DNA from: Novipirellula herctigrandis
Lineage (GTDB): Bacteria > Planctomycetota > Planctomycetia > Pirellulales > Pirellulaceae
Length of the DNA stretch: 64,000 bases
Direction: 5' to 3'
Assembly (NCBI GenBank): GCA_007859835.1
Contig: SJPJ01000001.1
Coordinates: forward strand, 7,076,973-7,140,972
Part shown: positions 8,546-15,834 of the stretch, piece by piece
Position numbering within the stretch: position 1 is the first letter of the stretch
How the letters are laid out: every line of letters starts with the position of its first letter
Program-made: the position numbers and the translations under genes
The notes under the pieces: model-generated
The model's database searches: none
What the model saw: only the letters and a program-made list of their open reading frames with translations
What the model was told of the DNA's origin: nothing

Positions 8546-9186
8546 GCTCCTTCCTTTTGTATTTTCCCGTCTCGCAAAACGAAAACGACATCGGCCATCT
8601 CTCGGGCTTCCTCTGCATTATGCGTAACATGCAGCACCGTGACTCCCGATTGTTTCTGCACTCGGCGGAGTAGTTCATACATTTCGCCGCGTGTCTCCTC
8701 ATCCACTGCACTGAGTGGTTCATCGAGTAGTAAGATTGCTGGATAGAACGACAAGGCACGCCCCATAGCAACACGTTGGCGTTCCCCACCGCTCAGCCCG
8801 AAGGGGCGACGCGTTAGCAAATGTTCAATCCCAAGCCACTGGGCCAACTCATCTACACGATTTTGAATCTGATCTTTAGGAAGCCGGCGAATCTCAAGGG
8901 CGAAGGCTAGATGATCGCGAACCGTCATGGTCGAAAAGAGTGCTCCATCCTGCGGAACGTAACCGATTCCTCGTGCCGCCGGGCGTTCATGCGTCACATC
9001 TCTCTCTCCGATCTGGATGGCCCCACCTTGAACTTGCTTCAGCCCAATGATTGCTTCGAGCAGTGTCGTCTTGCCGCACCCCGTGCGTCCCATCAGCGCA
9101 CCATACTCGCCAGCATTCAGCTTGAATGAAACATCGCGTAGCACAAAGTCGCCGGCATGAACCGTTATGTTATCGACCACGATCAT
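8542..9186 (-). CDS. ABC transporter ATPase, molybdate/tungstate/sulfate type (ModC-like)
   Basis: A 214-residue nucleotide-binding subunit powering the importer formed with the two upstream genes. It carries Walker A (GRTGCGKTT), the Q-loop (GYVPQDGALFSTMTVRDHL), signature LSGGERQRVAMGRAL, Walker B with D-loop (ILLLDEPLSAVD) and the switch histidine (HVTHN). It stops right after the ATPase core, so the C-terminal TOBE (molybdate-sensing) domain of classical ModC is absent, as in some tungstate-type ATPases. It overlaps the permease gene by 4 bp (ATGA). The substrate cannot be fixed from the ATPase alone. Confidence 0.87.
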   Translation of the reverse strand: MIVVDNITVHAGDFVLRDVSFKLNAGEYGALMGRTGCGKTTLLEAIIGLKQVQGGAIQIGERDVTHERPAARGIGYVPQDGALFSTMTVRDHLAFALEIRRLPKDQIQNRVDELAQWLGIEHLLTRRPFGLSGGERQRVAMGRALSFYPAILLLDEPLSAVDEETRGEMYELLRRVQKQSGVTVLHVTHNAEEAREMADVVFVLRDGKIQKEGA

Positions 9187-10043
9187 ACCATCACATCCCT
9201 TGCGCCCCAGACGCGAGTGATGAGCAATACCGATACAGCAGCGAAAACCATAATCAGCGAAACGGCGACTGCTGCTTCAAGGTCGCCAATGCTAAGTTCA
9301 AGATAAACGGTCGTCGAAAGCACTTCGGTCTTATTGCGTGTCGCTCCTGCGAAGATCAACAACGGCCCAAACTCGCCAAGGGCTCGAGCCCACGCCAACG
9401 TGAAGGCCGTAAGCATACCGCGTCCCGCTTCAGGGAGAGTTACTCGCATAAACGATTGCATGCGAGAACACCCGAGGGTAAGTGCAACCTGTTCGCAGCG
9501 TGGATTGATCTCGTCAAAAGTCGCTTTCATGGTTCGCACCGCGAACGCAGCCGCAACGGCGAACTGTGCAAGAATAACAGCCGGTATCTGATACACGACA
9601 AACTCGTTCAACGACATTCCAACAAACGGTAATCTCGCAGTGAGCGGCCAGAATTGAAATAGAATCAACAGACTCAAACCGACAACCAACGGCGGCAGAA
9701 CAATCGGAATGTCGAGGATCGCATCCAACAAGTTGCGACCGCGAAATCGGAATCGAGAAAGCAACCAACCAATGGGAACAGCGACCAACAGAGAAAGAAT
9801 TGCCGAGAGCGTACACGAAATGAGGCTGAGCATGATGGAGTAGCGGATTTCTGGCTTAGCAAGGGCCAACACCATCGGGTTTTCAAAAACAACCTCGCCC
9901 CAGCTAGCGCCCTGAACCATATAGGCGATATCGGCAACAAGAAGAAGCAGAATCAGCAAGACATAGGATCCGCCGATGATTCCCATGCTCAGAAAAAACA
10001 CGGAATCCGTTAGTCCCACGCGTTTCGTGGATATATCTTTCAT
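9183..10043 (-). CDS. ABC transporter permease, molybdate/tungstate/sulfate type (ModB-like)
   Basis: A 286-residue inner-membrane permease with about six predicted membrane helices. The first is FFLSMGIIGGSYVLLILLLL. The cytoplasmic EAA coupling loop is clear (CEQVALTLGCSRMQSFMRVT, with Gly in the conserved place). The PPLVVGLSLLILFQFWPLTA region matches ModB/CysT-type permeases. A large periplasmic stretch after helix 1 (about residues 40-65) is a little longer than in classical ModB. The gene overlaps both neighbours by 4 bp, so binding protein, permease and ATPase are translated as a coupled set. Confidence 0.87.
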   Translation of the reverse strand: MKDISTKRVGLTDSVFFLSMGIIGGSYVLLILLLLVADIAYMVQGASWGEVVFENPMVLALAKPEIRYSIMLSLISCTLSAILSLLVAVPIGWLLSRFRFRGRNLLDAILDIPIVLPPLVVGLSLLILFQFWPLTARLPFVGMSLNEFVVYQIPAVILAQFAVAAAFAVRTMKATFDEINPRCEQVALTLGCSRMQSFMRVTLPEAGRGMLTAFTLAWARALGEFGPLLIFAGATRNKTEVLSTTVYLELSIGDLEAAVAVSLIMVFAAVSVLLITRVWGARDVMV

Positions 10044-11584
10044 TCCGTATTTTCAATGACGCTTTCACTTGGAACTATTGTGCCTTGGCTTCCCAATCGA
10101 AAGCGAAAGCCAGCTTTGACAAAGCGTTCTTCGGCTGCCGAAATATCTTTGAATAATCGACGACCGAGAAACTTATAGTCGCTTGAACATGCAATGCTAA
10201 ACGGTTGGATCGCTTTGGCGTATAGCGAGTCGATGCGAACAGAATCGACCTTGTCACTTTCCGCCTTCGTGTCGGTGATGTACGAAATGGTTGCATCAAC
10301 GGAGTTAGTCGATACGGTCGGCACGAGCATGGATGATGAGGCTGTTTGCATCACAACATTTTTCATAACTTGGTCATAAACGCCCATCTTTTCCAGCATG
10401 ATGCGGGTCAGCGCTCCGATGGTGCATTGTTCAGGCTGACCGACGGAAATTCGCATTCCGTCTTTCGCTAGATCCGCGATACCCTGAATATTTTTCGGGT
10501 TGCCTTTTGGAACCGCAATCACGATATCAGCCTCGGAAATGTCGACGTCTTCCTGGAACCAGTCGCGAACGTTCTCCAAATAATATCGATCGCAGGCCAT
10601 GTAAACATCCGGAAACCCTGAGCCGGTTTCCTGGTTGATCGTGCGCATTTGGCCGGTCAAAATTCCGCACCCGTTATAGATCGTGTTGACCGTGGCTCCC
10701 TCGCGACATTCAAACGCTTTGATCACATCGTCCACCGCACGACGATTCACGGATCCGCAAAAGAACGTGAGCTCCGGATGCCATGCCCACTGGTCACCTT
10801 CAACGGCTTCAAACCCACGCTCTGCGAATACGGCATTGCCAACTCGACTGTTGAGATAGCGGGCAAAACGCAGTGCGGCGGTCGGCTGTTTGCTTGAAGC
10901 GAGTACTGCCACACTAATTTGCTGGCGTGCTTCCTCGAACAACTCCACTTTCACCGCTTCAAGCTCTGGATACTGCGCCACGGTGGCGTCCCAAACGATT
11001 CCGGCGGCCACGGCACCAAGCTTGACATCATTAGCCACCTCCGACACCGTCGGTTTAAAGACGCCGTTTTGTTCGACCTGCTTTTTCACCTGGCCCCAAA
11101 CTCCCGCACTCTCAAGCAGCTTTTGAGTCTGCCGCCCAATGGAAGCAGTCCCTGGGTTTCCTAATGCAATTCGAACATCCGATCGTTTTAGATCTTCCAG
11201 GCTTCGAATGTTTTTTGGATTCCCCTTCGCCACAACGATCACGGGACGCAGCCAAGCCAGCGGTAGTGTTTCCGCAATCAGTTCCTTCTGTGCGGCCATT
11301 TCAATATAACTCTGGTCCGCCGCAATGTAGAGGTCACCTTGGGGGGCTACCTGGATGTTGCTAAGCAGTGTGCCTGAGCCACCATACATCAACTGCACTT
11401 TCTGACCGTATTCGCGTTCGAACTGCTGTGCAAGCGGAACAACTGCGGGCTTAACACCAGCCGCGCAGTACAGCACCAGATCGGCTTGGGCCGCTCCCGT
11501 CGACTGGTCCTTCGTGGACAGCAAATACAACGAAGCGACAAGAAGCAATGCAATACCAACGAAAGCAATTATTCCCTTATTCAT
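10040..11584 (-). CDS. Tandem ModA-like substrate-binding protein (two binding domains in one chain)
   Basis: A 514-residue protein with an N-terminal membrane segment (GIIAFVGIALLLVASLYLLS, no lipobox cysteine), then two ModA/WtpA-like periplasmic binding domains at about 35-260 and 275-500. Both repeat the same landmarks. Domain 1 has LVLYCAAGVKPAVVPLAQQF, YGGSGTLLSNI and VIVVAKGNPKNIRSLEDLK. Domain 2 has LTFFCGSVNRRAVDDVIKAF, YNGCGILTGQM and IVIAVPKGNPKNIQGIADLA. Classical ModA has one domain of about 230 residues, so this is an internal duplication. The anion-contacting Ser/Gly positions differ (GGSGT versus NGCGI), hinting at two specificities or one degenerate site. It would be membrane-anchored in the periplasm. 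The upstream LolD-like gene ends 61 bp away on the same strand. Confidence 0.85.
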   Translation of the reverse strand: MNKGIIAFVGIALLLVASLYLLSTKDQSTGAAQADLVLYCAAGVKPAVVPLAQQFEREYGQKVQLMYGGSGTLLSNIQVAPQGDLYIAADQSYIEMAAQKELIAETLPLAWLRPVIVVAKGNPKNIRSLEDLKRSDVRIALGNPGTASIGRQTQKLLESAGVWGQVKKQVEQNGVFKPTVSEVANDVKLGAVAAGIVWDATVAQYPELEAVKVELFEEARQQISVAVLASSKQPTAALRFARYLNSRVGNAVFAERGFEAVEGDQWAWHPELTFFCGSVNRRAVDDVIKAFECREGATVNTIYNGCGILTGQMRTINQETGSGFPDVYMACDRYYLENVRDWFQEDVDISEADIVIAVPKGNPKNIQGIADLAKDGMRISVGQPEQCTIGALTRIMLEKMGVYDQVMKNVVMQTASSSMLVPTVSTNSVDATISYITDTKAESDKVDSVRIDSLYAKAIQPFSIACSSDYKFLGRRLFKDISAAEERFVKAGFRFRLGSQGTIVPSESVIENTE

Positions 11585-11645
11585 TTTCTTATATCAAATC
11601 CCAACAGCACGCTGTAAATCCAGTAATTCATCATCTTTATCTCGA

Positions 11646-12323
11646 TCATTCTTTAATTCGTCCATCGACGAGTGACACTTTTTGCGAGGCATGTTCGAGA
11701 GCCCGGTCATCGTGGGTCACCATGACCACGACACCGCCATTGCCGGCAAACTCTTTCATATAGTCAAGCACGATGGTCGCGTTATCCCGATCCAAGTTGC
11801 CCGTCGGCTCATCCGCGAAAAGGATGGATGCATTGGCAAAGACAGCTCGCGCCAAGGCCAACCGCTGTTGCTCACCGACACTCAGTTCCGAAGGATGGTG
11901 CCCGGCACGAGCGGCCATGCCAAACTGTTCGAGAATGGCTTCGGCACGCTTTTTCGCATTTGCCGATTGCCCCGTCGCTACCTCAGTGACCATCAAATTA
12001 CCCAACACATCGAGATAGGGTATCAAATGGAATTGTTGGAATACAAAGCCAAGGTTGGCGGCACGAAACCTCGCTCGGTTTGAATTGTTCAGCGAATAGA
12101 GATCCTGGCCATTAATCGCAATCGTTCCAACATCAGGCCGGAGCAATCCACCAGCGGCCAACAACAACGTGGACTTTCCGCATCCGCTCGGTCCGTGCAG
12201 CGCCACAAACTCGCCTTTGCCAACCGACAACGACACACCACGAAGAGCATGAACTTCACCGCGACTCCCTTTGCCGGGATAGCGTTTTTTAACGCCATTC
12301 ATTTCCAACACGGACTCACTCAT
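11646..12323 (-). CDS. LolD/MacB-type ABC transporter ATPase
   Basis: A 225-residue ATPase partner of the FtsX-type permease encoded just upstream, with which it overlaps by 8 bp. Visible are Walker A (GPSGCGKST), the type-defining Q-loop GFVFQQFHLIPYLDVLGNLM, signature LSVGEQQRLALARA, Walker B ILFADEPTGNLD and the switch histidine VTHDD. Such ATPases drive mechanotransmission or lipoprotein/peptide extrusion rather than solute import (family knowledge). The signature Gly-Gly is Val-Gly here (LSVGEQ), a variant common in the LolD/MacB group. The cargo is unknown. Confidence 0.87.
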   Translation of the reverse strand: MSESVLEMNGVKKRYPGKGSRGEVHALRGVSLSVGKGEFVALHGPSGCGKSTLLLAAGGLLRPDVGTIAINGQDLYSLNNSNRARFRAANLGFVFQQFHLIPYLDVLGNLMVTEVATGQSANAKKRAEAILEQFGMAARAGHHPSELSVGEQQRLALARAVFANASILFADEPTGNLDRDNATIVLDYMKEFAGNGGVVVMVTHDDRALEHASQKVSLVDGRIKE

Positions 12324-13593
12324 TTCTCAACACCTCCGCAGGATCACATTGCGCGGCGGCAAAAGCAGGGATCCAAGATGCGATGGCTGCGAACAATGGC
12401 ATGCAGACCAAAACCAGGCCAAGCTCTACAGCAGATGTTAGTTCGTTGGCTGGATAGCCCGCAAACAGCGAGCCTCCTTTTTCGATGAATAGCAATGATG
12501 CCCCGATGCCGATCATGCCTCCAACCCATCCGCCAACGGCAGCCTTAAGCAGAAACGCTGTCAGAATCTTAAACGAATTCACTCCCAGGGCCAGCAGCAA
12601 GCCTACCTCGTAGACGCGTTCTTTTGCATTTAGAAACACCAACAAACCAATGCCCGCCATACAGAAGATGCCGATCAGTGGAATCAATATCGATGCCAAA
12701 GCCTCCCGCTTTTCTTTCAATCGACTCCGACTCTCTTTCATGGATTCGATCTGTTGCCGCGCTGTGGTCTGGCCCGACTTTCGTGCCTCGGCTCTCGCCA
12801 ACGCCTTACTCTCTTGCTCAATGATTTTCGTCCCTGGCAAAATCTCGCCGAGCTCTGCACGAATCTCACTCAGACGATCGATCGTTGCACAGTTGCATTC
12901 CAGTGCCAAGATGGAATTGATCTGCCCCTCTTTGTCAAAAATTTCCTGCGTCTGCTTCAGACTCATCCAAACTGTAATGTCATCTTTCGAACCGCGTTCG
13001 CCATAACACTCACGAATCTTGAACTCTCGCCCTTTCAGCGTCACCTGATCGCCGACCTCGAGTTCCAAACTGTTTTGCAACTCATATCCGACGATTAACT
13101 CGCCTTCGGGGACCGGATCCAACAGTGGCTTTTTGTTGCTTCCATGCAGTTTCGGAACTTCACCACGAATCCCAATCAAGACAATTTTTCGTTTGTATTC
13201 CGGCCAATCCGTGACTTGCGTCAATGTCGGCAACAGATGGTTCACTGTCACAATTTCCGATTGAGCCAAACGAGTAACATATTCTTCTGGCATTGTCTTT
13301 GATGCGTAGCCTTGTTCGTAGACTTCGCTCAAATCCTGTCCCTCCGGGAAAATATGGATATTGAAGCCAAGCCCTTTCATCGATACGCGAAGCTCGTCCT
13401 CTAGCTTGGCCATCTCTGCTTCGGTCTCTGCCACTTTCTCATTAATCAACCGGCTGGTTTCCAAATCCGTACTGCGCAGTAGCGATATTGATACGAGAAA
13501 GGTTGCCGCGGCGACCGCTGCCGCCAAAATCGAAAGCGCAAAGTTAAGCTTTCGATGTCCGATCTCCTTTCGGATCAGAGTGAAAACATTCAC
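12316..13593 (-). CDS. FtsX/MacB-type permease
   Basis: A 425-residue inner-membrane protein with MacB topology: one N-terminal helix (LNFALSILAAAVAAATFLVS), a large periplasmic domain (about residues 40-285) and three C-terminal helices. The last include LIPLIGIFCMAGIGLLVFLN followed by the FtsX-like NAKERVYEVGLLLALGVNSF and the end motif PAFAAAQCDPAEVLRNE. The periplasmic part has a coiled segment (VAETEAEMAKLEDELRVSM) and a second charged helix just before membrane helix 2. With the LolD-like ATPase it would form a MacB/LolCDE-like complex. It overlaps both adjacent genes by a few bases, so it belongs to the same transcript as the molybdate-type importer. Confidence 0.85.
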   Translation of the reverse strand: MNVFTLIRKEIGHRKLNFALSILAAAVAAATFLVSISLLRSTDLETSRLINEKVAETEAEMAKLEDELRVSMKGLGFNIHIFPEGQDLSEVYEQGYASKTMPEEYVTRLAQSEIVTVNHLLPTLTQVTDWPEYKRKIVLIGIRGEVPKLHGSNKKPLLDPVPEGELIVGYELQNSLELEVGDQVTLKGREFKIRECYGERGSKDDITVWMSLKQTQEIFDKEGQINSILALECNCATIDRLSEIRAELGEILPGTKIIEQESKALARAEARKSGQTTARQQIESMKESRSRLKEKREALASILIPLIGIFCMAGIGLLVFLNAKERVYEVGLLLALGVNSFKILTAFLLKAAVGGWVGGMIGIGASLLFIEKGGSLFAGYPANELTSAVELGLVLVCMPLFAAIASWIPAFAAAQCDPAEVLRNE

Positions 13594-14846
13594 AGTGGCC
13601 CCTTTTTCTTTTTAGCAATGATGAGACTTGCACCGACAATTAAACAGAGGACTGTACCAAGTAGGATGATCATGTTTCGCCGGAGTAGGGAGGACGGTTT
13701 TGGCACCACCTGCTCTGTGAGACTCGACTGTGGCGCATCCGCCTCGGTTGCATTAGCCATTAGCGCGTCGTCCGCCGGCGCATCATCCGCCGAAACATAC
13801 ATCTCCGGTGCATCTGCCTCCACGTCGACCAAGTCAGCTGTTCCCGTTAACGGTGGAAGTTCCCGGTCATGCACTATTTCACTTCCTTCAAGATAGCTGT
13901 ACCAATCCACGTGACTCAGCAGGTCAACGCCTGGATTCCCCGACTTGATCTGGCATGAACAGATGCCGCAGACATACATGGTCGCCATCTCGACATTGTC
14001 AGCACTGATCCCCTCGCCCACCAATGGCAATAGAAAGCGACCGCGTCCGAAAACGGGAAACGCCATAGGCTCATCTTTGTATTCCACCAAATCCTCTTCA
14101 CTGCTCATCAAAATCGCGCGAAACACCGGTTCAGCCTGCGCTTTCGTCAAACGCTTGACAGCGAAACCAATCTTCAGTGGTATGACCGAACGCAGAAAAT
14201 TGGCGGGATCATAATTCGCCATCACTTCGGATTGGGTCATCCCTCCGGTAATCTCGCCTGAAGTTTCGATCACACCGGCCGGGAGTGGAACTTCATCGGA
14301 CAACCACTCCAATTTTTCGAGCAACACATCGTAGGCCTTGTCATCTCGTTCGGGGTTGCCGGAATCCACCAGCACCCATACGGCGGACGTCCCCTTCAGG
14401 ATTTCCAGCGTCAGCTCTTTTACAAAGGCACTTGAAGTCAATTTCTGAACCGTCTGATCGGTAAACGGTTCGTGGAGAATGACGGTCGGTAGATAAGAAC
14501 CAAGCGGATAGAGCAGAAAAGCGGTTGGCTCGGTAATTTCCGCCACCGCCGGATAAGCCTCCAACACATCGCTATTTTCTTCATCGGTGATGTCTAGCAC
14601 ATGCACCATCAGGTTACAAAACCCTTCTTCCCGAACGCATTGTTGGCGAAGATCTTCCACCCATTTTTGATGTTCTTCGGACAATTCGCCGCTGACTGCT
14701 ACAATCAGCCGATATTCATCGCGTTCCCAGCGTTCCAATGCATAGCGGAACACTGGCACACTGCAAGCATAGAGGTTCGTTGTTAAACCCCAAGCCAAAA
14801 GGCCCGCAAACGCAACAAATAACTTTCGATTTCGATATCTATTCAT
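13590..14846 (-). CDS. Exported, membrane-anchored protein with an ACSVPVFRYALERW motif; unknown function
   Basis: First gene of the operon, 418 residues from the ATG at 14846, which gives a signal peptide (KLFVAFAGLLAWGLTTNLYA) ending just before CSVPVFRYALERWERDEY. I recognise the SVPVFRYALERW-type start as recurring in uncharacterised planctomycete and verrucomicrobial exported proteins; its function is not known to me. The middle is acidic. Near residue 290 there is a cysteine cluster (MYVCGICSCQIKSGNPGVD) that could bind metal or be redox active. The C-terminus has one membrane helix (MIILLGTVLCLIVGASLIIA) and a basic tail, so most of the protein faces the periplasm. The 4-bp overlap with the FtsX gene suggests it works with that complex. 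Confidence 0.7.
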   Translation of the reverse strand: MNRYRNRKLFVAFAGLLAWGLTTNLYACSVPVFRYALERWERDEYRLIVAVSGELSEEHQKWVEDLRQQCVREEGFCNLMVHVLDITDEENSDVLEAYPAVAEITEPTAFLLYPLGSYLPTVILHEPFTDQTVQKLTSSAFVKELTLEILKGTSAVWVLVDSGNPERDDKAYDVLLEKLEWLSDEVPLPAGVIETSGEITGGMTQSEVMANYDPANFLRSVIPLKIGFAVKRLTKAQAEPVFRAILMSSEEDLVEYKDEPMAFPVFGRGRFLLPLVGEGISADNVEMATMYVCGICSCQIKSGNPGVDLLSHVDWYSYLEGSEIVHDRELPPLTGTADLVDVEADAPEMYVSADDAPADDALMANATEADAPQSSLTEQVVPKPSSLLRRNMIILLGTVLCLIVGASLIIAKKKKGPL

Positions 14847-14980
14847 GGTTCTCCAAGATTGCAATGTGATTGCTTCTTGAGGATCTCGGTCGGCAATTCA
14901 ATTATGCACAGTTTACTGGTTTTGGGCGTTTCCAGCAGGTGCCTGGATTGTGGAATTCCTCTCCACAAATCCCGGACCCT

Positions 14981-15586
14981 TCAACGCTCGATTTTTTCCA
15001 GTTGCACTCGGTCAGTTCCATAGTGAATTCGGAACGTCTGTCCGCTACATCAAACAAGCCCGCCAGGATTTTTGAAAGTTCCCGTGACGGAAGCCCCCGC
15101 AAGGATCGTAGTCCGCTTGCCCATCGGGATGGCGGCTCCATCCGACGAACTGCACTTCAAGGTTCCATTGAGCGTGACCGCTCCTTTGACCGTTAGTGGG
15201 AGATGTTTCCCAAGTTCCAACTCGAGGGTGCCGCTCGTCGACTGATCATGGCTGCGACCATTCCGGTCCGCCCAAGTATGCCAGAGTTGAAATCCGGTCT
15301 GTTGGCAGGAACGGGAAGGCGAACAAACCGGTTTGCCATATGCATGCGAGAAATTGGTTCCTCGTTCTGCCAATGCGTCAATGTTGGGCGTAATCAGCTT
15401 TTTAATCTCGGTGGTATCCACCCCGTTGGCGGCCGCCAGTGTCTGGTTGGCCCTGATCGTGCCCCAGCCCATAACGTCCGCAAAATAGCAGACAATGTTA
15501 GGACGCGGCGCGGGTTCATCTGCCCGAGATAATGCAAAGGACAATAGCATTAGCCCAAAGATCATTCCGATTCGCCTGGCTTTCAT
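14981..15586 (-). pseudogene. Chimeric remnant: sulfatase N-terminus fused to the tail of an autotransporter-repeat protein
   Basis: From 15586 the frame has a signal peptide (GMIFGLMLLSFALSRA), the sulfatase opening RPNIVCYFADVMGWGT and the catalytic motif CSPSR. It then runs, after about residue 90, into LELELGKHLPLTVKGAVTLN and ILAGASVTGTFKNPGGL, which are beta-strand repeats of an autotransporter-associated protein. That frame stops at 15050, but another frame continues the same protein to its natural end (RIHYGTDRVQLEKIER, stop at 14981). A sulfatase of 450-550 residues has been cut to about 90, probably by a deletion joining two neighbouring genes. It is dead as a sulfatase. Confidence 0.6.
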
Positions 15587-15608
15587 TGACTCGACTTCTT
15601 CGCGGTTA

Positions 15609-15688
15609 CGGGGTTGTTGCTAATACGGGGATGTTGCGATCACGGGGATGTTGCGATCACGGGGATGTTGCGATCACGGGGATGTTGC
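15609..15688. repeat. 17-bp tandem repeat, 3 perfect copies plus degenerate ends
   Basis: Unit CGGGGATGTTGCGATCA occurs at 15626, 15643 and 15660, with a diverged copy before (15609) and a partial copy after (15677). It lies directly upstream of the sulfatase-chimera start codon (15586, minus strand). Confidence 0.9.
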
Positions 15689-15834
15689 CACTAGGAGAGA
15701 GGCCATCCGCAGCGTATTGGATCGATGAAACGACATTCGATAGCAATCTTCTGCGCTGCGCATAAATCCGAAGAGATTCCGCCCGCTGTTTGGAAAAATA
15801 GAATGAACAGTTCGTGCTGATTGAAAAATTGCCG

